Part shown: one piece after another, positions 9,448 through 18,855 of the stretch
Layout: every line of letters begins with the position of its first letter
How positions within the stretch are numbered: the stretch's first letter is position 1
Origin: Methylomonas methanica MC09
GTDB lineage: Bacteria > Pseudomonadota > Gammaproteobacteria > Methylococcales > Methylomonadaceae
Direction of reading: 5' to 3'
Assembly (NCBI RefSeq): GCF_000214665.1
Contig: NC_015572.1
Coordinates: 4,340,001 to 4,404,000 of the forward strand
DNA length: 64,000 nucleotides
Notes under the pieces: model-generated
The model's input: the letters and a program-made list of their open reading frames with translations, nothing else
What the model was told of the DNA's origin: nothing
The model's database searches: none
Made by a program: the position numbers and the translations under genes

Positions 9448-10041
9448 TTAACCTGGCCAAAGCCGACCGTTGCCGCCATTGGCAATGTCGATACCCTGTT
9501 CCAGAAAAAACAGATATTTATCGCTGGCCTTTTCCGGCTGGCTTTGCACCGCCGCCAGCATTACCGCGCCGGCCACTGCCTTGGCGGTAAAATTGTCTGC
9601 CGGCGGCACTGCCGGCACATTTTCCGGCGCCATACTGCCTTCGCTCCAGAATGCCCCCATTCCCGCCCAGGCGGCAGGATTTTCGAACGAAGCCGCTTCG
9701 GCGGCGGTAAAAGCTTGACGCCGATTGGTTTCAGTGGGCTTATAGACCCATGCTTCCGCCGCTTCCACAGCCTGCACCAGTTTCGGTTCGGGTTTTTCCG
9801 TCAACAAGCAACTGCGCGCACTGAGGCATGCCCACCAAACCGCCTCGCGTTTTGGCAACGCTCTGGCCAAAAAGCGCACGGCATCCGGATACAGTTTTTG
9901 CTTGATCAAATCCTGCAAAAACTCCAATGGTGACGGATCAGAAGCCAAACCAGTCAGAGCCTGTTGATCCAGCTCAATATCCTGACAAATGAGCGCCGCC
10001 TTCGGGACCAATACCTTATTCAATGACACCAAATCAGCCAT
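9448..10041 (-). CDS. T6SS-linked hypothetical protein, DUF6931-like
   Basis: This is a 197-residue, Ala-rich, soluble helical protein with no signal peptide or membrane segment. FLQDLIKQKLYPDAVRFLARALPKREAVWWACLS near the middle and AEAASFENPAAWAGMGAFWS further on resemble a family I remember as DUF6931, found next to VgrG/PAAR genes; I could not check this. The operon position, between a TPR protein and PAAR, suggests an adaptor or chaperone for loading the spike. That is inference only. The start has GTGGAAAATAT before the ATG. Confidence 0.6.
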   Translation of the reverse strand: MADLVSLNKVLVPKAALICQDIELDQQALTGLASDPSPLEFLQDLIKQKLYPDAVRFLARALPKREAVWWACLSARSCLLTEKPEPKLVQAVEAAEAWVYKPTETNRRQAFTAAEAASFENPAAWAGMGAFWSEGSMAPENVPAVPPADNFTAKAVAGAVMLAAVQSQPEKASDKYLFFLEQGIDIANGGNGRLWPG

Positions 10042-10061
10042 ATATTTTCCACTCGTTTGCT

Positions 10062-11399
10062 TTACTGATTCAAAATTTTGCGTGCAACTACCAAATACCC
10101 ATCAACAGGCACTCCGGCTTCATAGCGTAACATGACCTTTTCCAGCTTGATTATCGCTAAACCCGCCGACGTCATGACACTCTTGATATAAACGTCAGTA
10201 TGACTAAACCGGCCATGAGGCTGGATTTTAAAACCTTGAATAATACTCTCCTCCGTTCGTTCCACGGTAAAAACGAAATGGCCTCCGGGCGATAATACGT
10301 CCGCCACCGCCCCGCATACCGCTTCCAGATCGCCGAAGTAAACCAAGGTATCCGCGGAAACAATCACATCGCACTTCACAGGATATGAGGCGATACATTC
10401 GGTTAACTCGGCATGCAGCAAATCATCGTAACATGCACGTTTTTTAGCTTTTTCCAGCATTTTGGCGGACAAATCAACCCCCACCAACTGTTTGGCATAA
10501 GGTTTCAGCAACGGCCCGCACAAGCCGGTCCCGCATCCGGCATCGAGAATATCCAAACCCTCGCCGACTTGCGTAAAAATAGCCTTTACCGCGTCAGAGA
10601 CCAAAAACGGCGCTTTGTAGTCCAAACGCTTCAGCACCATATCGAAACTGTCGGCGAAACCGTCGAATGTTTGGGTAATGTATTCGTCCGAGGCCCTGGG
10701 AAGATCCAATTCACCGGTATAAGAATGCAAACGGTGTAACGCCAACGGATTTTCCGGGTCATGTTCCAGCCATTCCTTCACCAAAACAATCGCATCATCA
10801 GCCTTGCCGTGCAACCACATAGCCGCGCACAAGTTTTCATAATTTTCAGCGTTATAAGGTTTTAAGCCGATGACTTTCCGGTAAGCCTCGATGCATTTGC
10901 CGAATTCGCCCTGCTTTTTATAGGCATTACCCAAGTTACGATAAAACTCGGCATTCTCCGGCATCAACGCAATGGCCTTGGTAAACGCCTCTATCGCGTC
11001 GTCTATCCGCGCCAGTTGACTTAAAACCACACCGAAATTATTAAACGCCGCCACATTTTCCGGATTCAGATCCAGTGCTTGGCTATAGCTTTGCGCAGCT
11101 TTTTCGAAATCTTCAAGCCTGTTAAAAATATTACCCAGGTTATTATGAGCATCCGAATAGGCAGGCGCTTCCGCAATGGCTTGTTCGATTAAACCTATCG
11201 CTTGCTGGTTATCGCCCTTTTGGTGCATTAATAGCCCTAAAAAGTGCAGCGCTTCCGGAAACCGCGGATGTTGCTCGAGGATAGTGCGATACAGTTCCTC
11301 AGCGTCATCCAGCTCTCGCGCTTGATGCAACCTGATGGCCAAAGCCAACGCATAATCCAAATCCAACGCTTTGGCAGCCGGCTGATCTTTACTTGTCAT
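10062..11399 (-). CDS. TPR-repeat SAM-dependent methyltransferase
   Basis: The 445-residue protein has an N-terminal tetratricopeptide array (about residues 10-240; repeats such as EALHFLGLLMHQKGDNQQAI, AHNNLGNIFNRLEDFEKAAQ and EFYRNLGNAYKKQGEFGKCI). A class I methyltransferase domain follows. Its SAM motif I is LDILDAGCGTGLCG near 283, with VGVDLSAKMLEKAKK after it. There is no signal peptide. It is the first gene of the VgrG operon, 20 bases ahead of the DUF6931-like gene. The methylated substrate is unknown: it could act on a secretion component or a protein bound by the TPRs. Confidence 0.85.
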   Translation of the reverse strand: MTSKDQPAAKALDLDYALALAIRLHQARELDDAEELYRTILEQHPRFPEALHFLGLLMHQKGDNQQAIGLIEQAIAEAPAYSDAHNNLGNIFNRLEDFEKAAQSYSQALDLNPENVAAFNNFGVVLSQLARIDDAIEAFTKAIALMPENAEFYRNLGNAYKKQGEFGKCIEAYRKVIGLKPYNAENYENLCAAMWLHGKADDAIVLVKEWLEHDPENPLALHRLHSYTGELDLPRASDEYITQTFDGFADSFDMVLKRLDYKAPFLVSDAVKAIFTQVGEGLDILDAGCGTGLCGPLLKPYAKQLVGVDLSAKMLEKAKKRACYDDLLHAELTECIASYPVKCDVIVSADTLVYFGDLEAVCGAVADVLSPGGHFVFTVERTEESIIQGFKIQPHGRFSHTDVYIKSVMTSAGLAIIKLEKVMLRYEAGVPVDGYLVVARKILNQ

Positions 11400-11683
11400 T
11401 TATAAACCAATCCAACACTTAAAAAATAAAATCCACTGCATTTCACTACGATACAAGGCCTGGCGTTTTTGTAGGATAACTATAGCCTTAAAATGCCGCC
11501 GCGGATCGATAGGTTTTGCAATTTGCCATAAAGATTAAACCGCTTCATGATAATCAATCAAATTTAACGGGTCATTTTTATGGATAGGTTTTGATTCGAG
11601 CATAGCGGTTATTTTGCTACGGCACCTATCAAACAACACCCGAGCTTACTAACTTAAGACGTATTCAATTCCGGAGATTTCTA

Positions 11684-12673
11684 TTGCCAACCCTCGACAA
11701 TAACAACATGATCATGAAAGGCGCCGCTTACCTACACGGGGTCAGCGTGGGAGAGGTCGACATAAACCGCATCGGCGAAGCCATCAAGCAACCCGATCAT
11801 TTCATCTGGCTGGGATTGCGCGAGCCGGACCCGGATTTGCTCTCCGCCATACAAAACGCCTTCGGCTTGCATGAACTGGCTGTGGAAGATGCCCGCACCG
11901 CACACCAACGGCCTAAACTTGAAGAATATGGCGATTCGCTGTTTATTGTTTTACATACCGCCGTGTTGGCAAACGACGGCATCGAGTTCGGCGAAACCCA
12001 TTTTTTTGTCGGCAGACAATTTCTGGTCACGGTGCGTCACGGCGCTTCGCTGGGTCACAGCAAAGTGCGGGCCCGTTGCGAAGCCTTACCCCACCAATTG
12101 GCCAAAGGCCCCGGCTTTGCGTTGTATGCCATCATGGATTTTATCGTCGACAATTACATGCCGGTGCTGGACGGTTTACAAACCCGCTTTGACGAGCTGG
12201 AATCGGCGATATTCGCCAACCATCCGACGCGAAAAACCATGGAAGGCCTGTATGAATTAAAGCGCGAATTGATTCAGATGCAAGGCATCATCATACCGGT
12301 CATCGATATTTGCAACGTCTTGATGCACTCGCACGAAATCAACATTCCCAAAGATGTGCGCTTATATTTTCGGGACATCGCCGACCACATCAGCCGCATA
12401 GACCGTGCCATAGACGGTATGCGGGAAATGCTGATCGCCGCGATGCAGGTACATTTGACCCTTGAAACCGTGCGACAAAATGAAGTGGTAAAAAGACTGG
12501 CCGGCTGGGGAGCGATCGTAGCCATACCCACCATGATGTTCAGCTGGTATGGCATGAACTTTAAATACATGCCTGAACTGCAATGGGAATACAGCTATCC
12601 GCTAGTGGTCGGCGGCGTTTTGCTTGGCAGCTTCATACTCTATTGGCGCTTGAAACGCTCGGGATGGCTGTAA
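11684..12673 (+). CDS. CorA/ZntB family divalent cation transporter
   Basis: This is an inner-membrane pentameric channel protein. The 329 residues have a large cytoplasmic N-terminal domain, a long stalk helix, and two C-terminal membrane segments (about 273-294 and 303-321). Between them is the family signature YGMNF followed by MPEL. I use the TTG at 11684 because GGAG lies 7 bases upstream; an in-frame ATG at 11708 is the alternative. The substrate (Mg, Co, Ni or Zn) cannot be read from sequence. ZntB-like members often export or import Zn. It is divergent from the T6SS operon. Confidence 0.88.
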   Translation: MPTLDNNNMIMKGAAYLHGVSVGEVDINRIGEAIKQPDHFIWLGLREPDPDLLSAIQNAFGLHELAVEDARTAHQRPKLEEYGDSLFIVLHTAVLANDGIEFGETHFFVGRQFLVTVRHGASLGHSKVRARCEALPHQLAKGPGFALYAIMDFIVDNYMPVLDGLQTRFDELESAIFANHPTRKTMEGLYELKRELIQMQGIIIPVIDICNVLMHSHEINIPKDVRLYFRDIADHISRIDRAIDGMREMLIAAMQVHLTLETVRQNEVVKRLAGWGAIVAIPTMMFSWYGMNFKYMPELQWEYSYPLVVGGVLLGSFILYWRLKRSGWL

Positions 12674-12821
12674 TATCTCGCCCAGAACCCCGGTCAGGGT
12701 CGCCCTGCAGCAGCTATTTTCATACCGAAAATACGAACCCGCTGTTTGAGCCTAATACGCCAAATACCGGCAGGGCATCCGACGCTCGCGGCCCGAAAAA
12801 AACAAACCACCACTGGCTAAC

Positions 12822-15239
12822 TCAACGGTGTTCCAAGGCTTGTCGTACCGTAAGGTTCGCTGCCGAACGAGCCGGCCAATAGGAAGCCAGCCAAGCCAAA
12901 CCGAGCACCATGCCCAGCCAATAAATCACTGCATGCCCGGCAAAGGTATAGTCCAAGGCTATACCGAATAAAATCCGGCCCAACTGCCCGGCCATTGGTT
13001 CGGCCGCCGTATAGGCCAATGGCAAACTCAAAACCCAGGCCAGCACGCCATGCAACAGTCCTTCGCTTAAAAACAAACCGAATATCGCTTTAGACGGCGC
13101 TCCAATCGCCCGCAACACCCCAATCTCGCGCGTGCGTTGCAAAACGCTGATGGCCAAGGTACCGGTCAAACCGATACCGCCGACCGCGGCAATCATGCTC
13201 GCCAACCCCATCAGCGTAGCCAGCATCGGCTTAAACTGATTGTGGGCAAATTGCCGTTGTTCCAGCCTGGACTGGGTGTTATAAACATCCAAAGGCATCC
13301 CGGCGGCTTGAAAACGGCTTTTTAAAACCTCTAAATAATCGGCTTCCTCTAGCCGGGACGCAATCGGTGCCTGCATCAGGGCAAAAGTGGCCAAATCCTG
13401 TTGTTGCGTCATTTGCTGTAGGGTTTCCAGAGGCGCATAAACCGGTTCGACGCTATAACTGCTGCCGGCCAACCAGCGGTAGGTACCGATCACCCGCCAG
13501 CGTTGCCGCGCTTGCCCTATTGCCACGTCCAGCCAATCGCCCGCCTGAATGCCGTTTAAAGCGGCTGTGTCGGCGCTCAACACCAATACGGTCTGCCCGG
13601 CATCATCGGCGCGGAACCAACGGCCGGATTCGATTAAAGGCCTATACAGTTCTCCGGCAGCCGGCAGCGCCAGCATTTGCGTCCCCAGACTGCCTTTTTG
13701 TCGTAACACCTGGCCGTTTTTAACCATTTCCAACGGCAAGCGCCGCCACAATTCGATCTGCCGGGTAGCCGGCAATGACTGGGCGATTTCCCTGATTTTG
13801 GCCGCGGACTGGTCCGCAGCGAATCCTAATCGCACCGTATACCGGCTACGGGCCATTTCGTTATCCAACGTTAAATTCAGCGAGGCGGTCAGACTCATCA
13901 ATACCAAAAACATCGCACCGGCAATGATTAACACGCTTTGAGTCAACACGAACCGGCCCTTATTGCGAAACAAGTTGCCCAAAGCAGCCGCCCGCAACGT
14001 CGACAACCAGCGGACACCAAACCGCTCCACCCATCGGTCGAAGCGGTTGCCGCCAAAATCCGCGCCAAGGCCGTAACTGGCCATCGCCGCCCTTACATTC
14101 AGGCCGGCCCCACGCCAAATCGGCCCCGCCGCTGCTATCAACGGAGCCAGAATCCCCCCCAACAGCATCAGACAAATTGCCCGGTCCGAATAGTTAAAGC
14201 CGCCGCAGTCGATGTTGAATACGCCCAACAATTGGCAAGCACTTTCATAGGCGGTCAATAACGCAACTGGCATCGCGATTACAATTGCCAGCACGGCGAG
14301 TATCAGGATTTCAGCAAGATAAACCGCGGCGATAGTCAGGTTACCGCCCCCCAGCGATTTCATCACGCCGATTTGATCGGTTTGTTGCGCAATATGCGCG
14401 GAAACGGTATTCAGGATCAGTACGCAAGCCAAAGCCAACGATACCAGCGCCATAATTTGCAGTACGCCATTAATACCCGCCATAAAGGGTCGGCCCCAGT
14501 GTTTTTCCGGATCCTGCAACAAAGTGACGTTAACGGCAATGCCGTGCCTGGACAATAAGCCGCGCACCTCGCCGGCCACGGCCCGGGCTTTATCCACGCT
14601 ATAAGGTGCCGTCACTTGCAGCAGCAGCTGGCGAAAAGTATGCTCGGGCACGCCGAACCACGCCGCGCTGGCATTATCGGCAAAAAAATGCAGTTGACCG
14701 CCGAATTTCGGCGGCTTGACGAACGGATGTCTGACGACGCCGCCAATCGTAAACGGTCGGCTTCCCGCGTTGGTTTCAAATGCCAAGCTGTCGCCGATCC
14801 GCAATCCGGCATATTGGGCCGACAGGTTTTCAACGGCAAGCTGCCCGGCAGAAGGCCACTGGCCTGCATCCAGACTGATTTTATCGAAGCGTTGCCCAGT
14901 ATAATCAGAACGGATGATCAGCGTCGCCAACTCCCAGGCAGCGGCATCCGAACGCCGGAACCGCACGGTAACAGGTGTTTGCGCATCGACGGCAGCCACG
15001 CCAGGCAAAGCGTTGACCTGTTCCAGCAAGGCCGTGTCGGCATCGCCGCGTAAAATCAGATTGATATGCGAAGGTTGCGACAGTTGGTGGGCGGCATCCA
15101 TTTGGCTGAGTTGTAAATCGATCATGCCGAACAAGGCACCGACACAAAACACCCCGGCCGCCATGCTCGCGACGGCCAGCAGGCTGCGAGACTTGGACAG
15201 CCTCAGGTCGGCAATCACCTTATGCCATAAGGTATGCAC
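12822..15239 (-). CDS. ABC transporter permease with two FtsX/MacB-type domains
   Basis: This is an 805-residue inner-membrane permease. One N-terminal membrane segment (about 18-39) is followed by a large periplasmic domain, a block of three segments near 265-375, another N-terminal-like segment near 430-450, a second periplasmic domain, and three C-terminal segments. This is the duplicated FtsX architecture of long-chain lipid/lipoprotein-type exporters. RTREIGVLRAIGAPSKAIF near the end is the characteristic coupling region. It starts at GTG one base after the ATPase stop codon, so translation is probably coupled. There is no membrane-fusion protein gene adjacent. Confidence 0.88.
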   Translation of the reverse strand: MHTLWHKVIADLRLSKSRSLLAVASMAAGVFCVGALFGMIDLQLSQMDAAHQLSQPSHINLILRGDADTALLEQVNALPGVAAVDAQTPVTVRFRRSDAAAWELATLIIRSDYTGQRFDKISLDAGQWPSAGQLAVENLSAQYAGLRIGDSLAFETNAGSRPFTIGGVVRHPFVKPPKFGGQLHFFADNASAAWFGVPEHTFRQLLLQVTAPYSVDKARAVAGEVRGLLSRHGIAVNVTLLQDPEKHWGRPFMAGINGVLQIMALVSLALACVLILNTVSAHIAQQTDQIGVMKSLGGGNLTIAAVYLAEILILAVLAIVIAMPVALLTAYESACQLLGVFNIDCGGFNYSDRAICLMLLGGILAPLIAAAGPIWRGAGLNVRAAMASYGLGADFGGNRFDRWVERFGVRWLSTLRAAALGNLFRNKGRFVLTQSVLIIAGAMFLVLMSLTASLNLTLDNEMARSRYTVRLGFAADQSAAKIREIAQSLPATRQIELWRRLPLEMVKNGQVLRQKGSLGTQMLALPAAGELYRPLIESGRWFRADDAGQTVLVLSADTAALNGIQAGDWLDVAIGQARQRWRVIGTYRWLAGSSYSVEPVYAPLETLQQMTQQQDLATFALMQAPIASRLEEADYLEVLKSRFQAAGMPLDVYNTQSRLEQRQFAHNQFKPMLATLMGLASMIAAVGGIGLTGTLAISVLQRTREIGVLRAIGAPSKAIFGLFLSEGLLHGVLAWVLSLPLAYTAAEPMAGQLGRILFGIALDYTFAGHAVIYWLGMVLGLAWLASYWPARSAANLTVRQALEHR

Positions 15240-15240
15240 G

Positions 15241-15936
15241 TCAGCCTACCCGTGTCGGCGTATCGGCATGAATGCGGCCGGAATGGATTTCCAGCTTGCG
15301 GCTGGCGGCATCGGCGAGCGCTGCATTGTGCGTCACCATCACTAGGGTTTTGCCTTGGTCCCGCAAATGCGCGAACAGCTCGAATACCGCGTCGGCCGTG
15401 GCGGCATCCAGATTACCGGTCGGTTCATCGGCCACTATCAGCGGCGGATCGTTCGCCAAAGCGCGGGCAATCGCCGCCCGCTGTTGCTGTCCGCCGGAAA
15501 CCTGGCTGGGCAGGCGATCGGCGGCATCGGCCAAACCGACCTGTTCCAGCAATTGCATGGCCCGCTGCTGACGCTGGCGTTTGGGTAGCTTGCCTAAAAA
15601 ATCCATCGGTAACACGGTGTTTTGCAACAGATTTAACGTCGGCAGCAATTGAAAAAATTGAAACACAATACCGACATTCGCCCCGCGCCATCGCGTCAGC
15701 TTCTCGTTACTCAGTTTTTGCAAGGCGGCACCGTTGACGATTACTTCACCGCGACTGGGATGGTCGATACCGGTCAACAAATTCAGCAACGTCGATTTGC
15801 CGTTGCCGGACGGCCCAACGATAGCCACAAATTCGCCGGAAACAACGTCCAGATCGATACCGTGCAATACCGTTTGCAGATTTCCGGCCTGCGGGTAGTC
15901 CTTATAAACCTGTTTGAGTTCGATGATCTTTTTCAT
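15241..15936 (-). CDS. ABC transporter ATP-binding protein (MacB/LolD type)
   Basis: This is the cytoplasmic ATPase partner of the FtsX-type permease downstream. About 231 residues run from the ATG at 15936 (MKKIIELKQVYKDYPQAG); the frame is open upstream but that extension lacks family similarity and overlaps the divergent gene's leader. Walker A GPSGNGKSTLLNLL, signature VSGGQQQRAAIARAL and Walker B LIVADEPTGNLD are all intact, followed by the switch histidine in VTHN. The LolD/MacB-like features fit mechanotransmission exporters rather than importers. Confidence 0.92.
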   Translation of the reverse strand: MKKIIELKQVYKDYPQAGNLQTVLHGIDLDVVSGEFVAIVGPSGNGKSTLLNLLTGIDHPSRGEVIVNGAALQKLSNEKLTRWRGANVGIVFQFFQLLPTLNLLQNTVLPMDFLGKLPKRQRQQRAMQLLEQVGLADAADRLPSQVSGGQQQRAAIARALANDPPLIVADEPTGNLDAATADAVFELFAHLRDQGKTLVMVTHNAALADAASRKLEIHSGRIHADTPTRVG

Positions 15937-16016
15937 ATCGGCCGGCAAAATGGGATATGTTACATGAAGCACGGCCCTGTCGGCTGCTGCCATTTTTCAT
16001 TGAAACAGGAGCTGAA

Positions 16017-16589
16017 ATGACATCCGTTCGCCTCATCTGGCTGCTACTTTGCCTGCTTTGGGTCTGCGCGGAAATCTGGCTGGCCCGGCAATCGCGACCG
16101 GAGCGGCGCCTTACCCGGCAAGTCGAGTACCAATCGCAACGCTGGCTTTGGCTAAGCATACTGGGTAGTTTGATGTTGGCCTTTGGTTTTAAACAAATGG
16201 CTTGGCTGCCGATTCCCTTGCCCTATCTACCCCGGCAATTGCCGGCGATCTTGGTGTTCGGCTGCGGATTGGGTCTTAGATTTTGGGCTGTTAATCACTT
16301 GGGCCAATTTTTTACCACGCATGTCACCATTCAACAGCAACATCAATTGATAACCAACGGCCCTTACCGCATCGTTCGCCATCCGGCATACACAGGCTTG
16401 CTGCTGGCACTTGCCGCAGCCGGTTTGGCCATGGGCGATTTTCTGGCTTTTTTGTGTTTAACCATCCCCGTATTTTGGGGCTTTCAAACACGAATGAATA
16501 TAGAAGAGCGAATGCTGCTACAGGAGTTCGGCGCAGTCTACGAGAGTTATTGCCAAACCAGCTGGCGCCTGCTGCCCTGGCTTTATTGA
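16017..16589 (+). CDS. Isoprenylcysteine carboxyl methyltransferase-like membrane protein
   Basis: This is a 190-residue multi-pass membrane protein of the ICMT/phospholipid methyltransferase superfamily. I chose the ATG at 16017 (MTSVRLIWLLLCLLWVC) because AGGAGCTGAA lies directly upstream. Four to five hydrophobic segments are visible. The C-terminal SAM-site signature is present: GPYRIVRHPAYTG near 120-135, then NIEERMLLQEFGAVYESYC and WRLLPWLY at the end. The substrate in bacteria is generally unknown. It is divergent from the ABC exporter genes. Confidence 0.85.
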   Translation: MTSVRLIWLLLCLLWVCAEIWLARQSRPERRLTRQVEYQSQRWLWLSILGSLMLAFGFKQMAWLPIPLPYLPRQLPAILVFGCGLGLRFWAVNHLGQFFTTHVTIQQQHQLITNGPYRIVRHPAYTGLLLALAAAGLAMGDFLAFLCLTIPVFWGFQTRMNIEERMLLQEFGAVYESYCQTSWRLLPWLY

Positions 16590-16614
16590 TGTGCCAGGGC
16601 AGTGTGTTTATCGA

Positions 16615-16974
16615 TTAAGCCAAGGCATTAGCCGCTCTGGTCGGAGAGGCATTGGCAAACGCGTTTTGCGCTTGCGTGGGATTGCTTTGAATGGCCGTAA
16701 TAATATTGCTGGCGGCTTCCTGCGCTTTTTGGCGATCGGGAATTTGGGTTTGATTGGTGGCCTGTCTTACCGAAGCGGTACTGGATAGTTTTAAGCCTTC
16801 GGTTGACAGGGTGGCGCTATCCTGGGCAACACTGTTGTCCTTATCACCATCGCGATCGGTTGGCGCTTTATTTATTTGACTAGCCAGACCGTCAACTTCC
16901 GCTGCGGCGCTTGCAGCATTCCGACCAACACTTAGGTTTTTTTGACTTGAATTGAATGCGGTAATGTCCATCAT
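16615..16974 (-). CDS. Hypothetical Ala/Ser/Asn-rich small protein
   Basis: This is a 119-residue protein I do not recognise. It starts MMDITAFNSSQKNLSV after a strong GGGAGGTCG ribosome site, which supports it being real. It has no signal peptide, membrane segment or cysteine. The composition is rich in Ala, Ser, Asn, Gln and Thr, with a predicted helical C-terminal half (RQKAQEAASNIITAIQSNPT) and the end SPTRAANALA. The general look recalls small proteins linked to motility or surface structures, but I have no family match. It is convergent with the ICMT-like gene (25-base gap). Confidence 0.6.
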   Translation of the reverse strand: MMDITAFNSSQKNLSVGRNAASAAAEVDGLASQINKAPTDRDGDKDNSVAQDSATLSTEGLKLSSTASVRQATNQTQIPDRQKAQEAASNIITAIQSNPTQAQNAFANASPTRAANALA

Positions 16975-17197
16975 CGACCTCCCATGGAAACATTGATAGC
17001 ATCAGGTGACGCTATGATCCGATTCTACCGCAATTTTGCAAGCTTATCGGTATAGATTTTTAAGAACCGGACTTAGCGCACACTAGGCCTGACCTGTTTT
17101 GCAAGCCCTTGAAGTTAATCTTTAATTTTTTCTGCCGCAGAGCTGATAAAATTCGCGGACGCTGCATGCGGACTTATCAATTTACGAAAAACCAGCA

Positions 17198-17587
17198 ATG
17201 ACTACAAAACCCAGCTCAGACTTAACCACTTTCGAAAACCCCAGACCAGAGCGCGATTTCACCATTCGCATCGACATCCCGGAATTCACCTGCCTGTGCC
17301 CGATGACCGGACAGCCTGATTTCGCCAAACTGGTGCTCGAGTACGTACCTGACAAATTGTGCGTGGAATTGAAATCGCTGAAACTTTATATGTGGACGTT
17401 CCGTGAACGGGGCGCCTTTCACGAAGCCGTCACCAATGAGATTCTGGACCATATCGTTTCGGCGATTTCGCCTAACTTCATGCGTCTGCGTGCCGAGTTT
17501 AATGTGCGTGGTGGTATTTACACCACAGTAATTGCCGAACACCGTAACCCAGACTGGCAGGCACCGGCAATAGTCAACCTGCCCTAA
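17198..17587 (+). CDS. queF: NADPH-dependent 7-cyano-7-deazaguanine reductase (short form)
   Basis: QueF reduces preQ0 to preQ1 in queuosine biosynthesis. The 129-residue, single-domain type (YkvM-like) is distinct from the double-length enteric form. The nucleophilic Cys is C34 within [13 protein letters not shown]. The NADPH/substrate region [20 protein letters not shown] is intact. No other queuosine gene (queA, tgt) is in the window even though yajC-secD, their usual neighbours, are close by. The FlhB-like gene starts 6 bases downstream. Confidence 0.95.
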   Translation: MTTKPSSDLTTFENPRPERDFTIRIDIPEFTCLCPMTGQPDFAKLVLEYVPDKLCVELKSLKLYMWTFRERGAFHEAVTNEILDHIVSAISPNFMRLRAEFNVRGGIYTTVIAEHRNPDWQAPAIVNLP

Positions 17588-17593
17588 GCCATT

Positions 17594-17878
17594 GTGAGCG
17601 GCAGAACCTTTTATAACAGCGATATCGCCGTCGCCTTAAAGTACGACGGCAAAAATGCGCCGAAAGTCACCGCCAAAGGCGAGGGTTTTACCGCTCAGCA
17701 AATTCTGGCGATTGCTGAAAAACACGGCGTGCCGCTGCAAAACGAACCCGAACTGGCACGCATCCTGGCCCAAGTGCCACTAGGCGATGAAATTCCCCAG
17801 CAACTGTATATTGCCGTAGCGGAAGTGATCGCCTTTGCCTACTTTATCAGCGGGAAAACCCCCGACTCCGAATCATGA
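17594..17878 (+). CDS. Stand-alone FlhB C-terminal-like protein
   Basis: The 94-residue protein resembles only the cytoplasmic domain of FlhB/YscU export-gate proteins: DIAVALKYDGKNAPKVTAKGEG, then ILAIAEKHGVPLQNEPELARIL and GDEIPQQLYIAVAEVIAFAY. It has no membrane segment. The FlhB self-cleavage motif NPTH is replaced by YNSD, so cleavage is not expected. It starts at GTG 17594 and overlaps psd by 4 bases (ATGA). Free FlhB-C homologues (sometimes called FlhX or YlqH) occur in many flagellated bacteria; their role is poorly known. Confidence 0.85.
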   Translation: MSGRTFYNSDIAVALKYDGKNAPKVTAKGEGFTAQQILAIAEKHGVPLQNEPELARILAQVPLGDEIPQQLYIAVAEVIAFAYFISGKTPDSES

Positions 17879-18732
17879 CTTTAAAAGATATAGTTACCGT
17901 ACTTCCCCAATACGTTTTGCCTCATCATGCTTTGTCCGGCCTGATGTCCAAGCTCACGCATTGCGAAAACCGCTTATGGAAAAACCTGTTCATCAAGCTG
18001 ATTATCCGACTTTACGGCGTTAACATGCGTGAGGCCAAAGCCCAAGACCTGGATCAGTACGCCAGCTTTAATGCATTCTTTACCCGTGAATTAACAGAAG
18101 GCTGCCGGCCCGTGGCGACAGCGCATGATGCTATCTCCTGTCCCGCCGACGGCGCTGTCAGTCAGGCCGGCCCTATCGAGGGCGGCCGGATATTTCAAGC
18201 CAAGGGCCATAGCTATACAGCACTGGAATTACTGGGTGGCGACGTGGATCGCGCCAAAGCTTTCGAGAATGGCACTTTCACGACCATATATCTGTCCCCC
18301 AAGGATTACCACCGCCTGCACATGCCGCTGACCGGCACCCTGAAAGAAATGGTGCATATCCCGGGCCGCCTGTTTAGCGTCAACAATACCACCGTCAACG
18401 CCGTGCCCAACTTATTTGCCCGCAACGAACGCGTGGCCTGTATTTTCGATACCGAAGTCGGACCGATGGCACTGGTTTTGGTTGGGGCGATTTTCGTGTC
18501 CAGCGTGGAAACTGTTTGGCACGGCGTGGTCACCCCACCAACCATCAATAACGCCAGGACCTGGAAATACCAGGATAACGCCCCCACCCTGGAAAAAGGC
18601 GCCGAAATGGGCCGCTTCAATATGGGCTCCACCATTATCGTGCTTTTCGGCAAAGACAAAACAGCCTGGCTGGACGATCTGACCGCCGGTAAGCCCGTGA
18701 AACTGGGCGAACAGATAGGTCGTTGTTTTTGA
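17875..18732 (+). CDS. psd: Phosphatidylserine decarboxylase proenzyme
   Basis: The enzyme makes phosphatidylethanolamine from phosphatidylserine at the inner membrane. The 285 residues fit the PSD-B/E. coli type. Self-cleavage is expected at the GST site (FNMGSTIIVLF, Ser about 252), which would create the pyruvoyl prosthetic group on the short alpha chain; the first residue is M instead of the usual L. LSPKDYHRLHMPLTG and RNERVACIF are conserved. It overlaps the FlhB-like gene by 4 bases. Confidence 0.95.
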   Translation: MTLKDIVTVLPQYVLPHHALSGLMSKLTHCENRLWKNLFIKLIIRLYGVNMREAKAQDLDQYASFNAFFTRELTEGCRPVATAHDAISCPADGAVSQAGPIEGGRIFQAKGHSYTALELLGGDVDRAKAFENGTFTTIYLSPKDYHRLHMPLTGTLKEMVHIPGRLFSVNNTTVNAVPNLFARNERVACIFDTEVGPMALVLVGAIFVSSVETVWHGVVTPPTINNARTWKYQDNAPTLEKGAEMGRFNMGSTIIVLFGKDKTAWLDDLTAGKPVKLGEQIGRCF

Positions 18733-18855
18733 TAACAACTCTAAAATCAAGCCGATATGCGATAACCGGCACGACTGTGGCATAATGCCCGACTTTCTGG
18801 TCGAGCGCCAGAGACTCAATTACAACACGACGATAATAATTTTAAGAGGATAACA

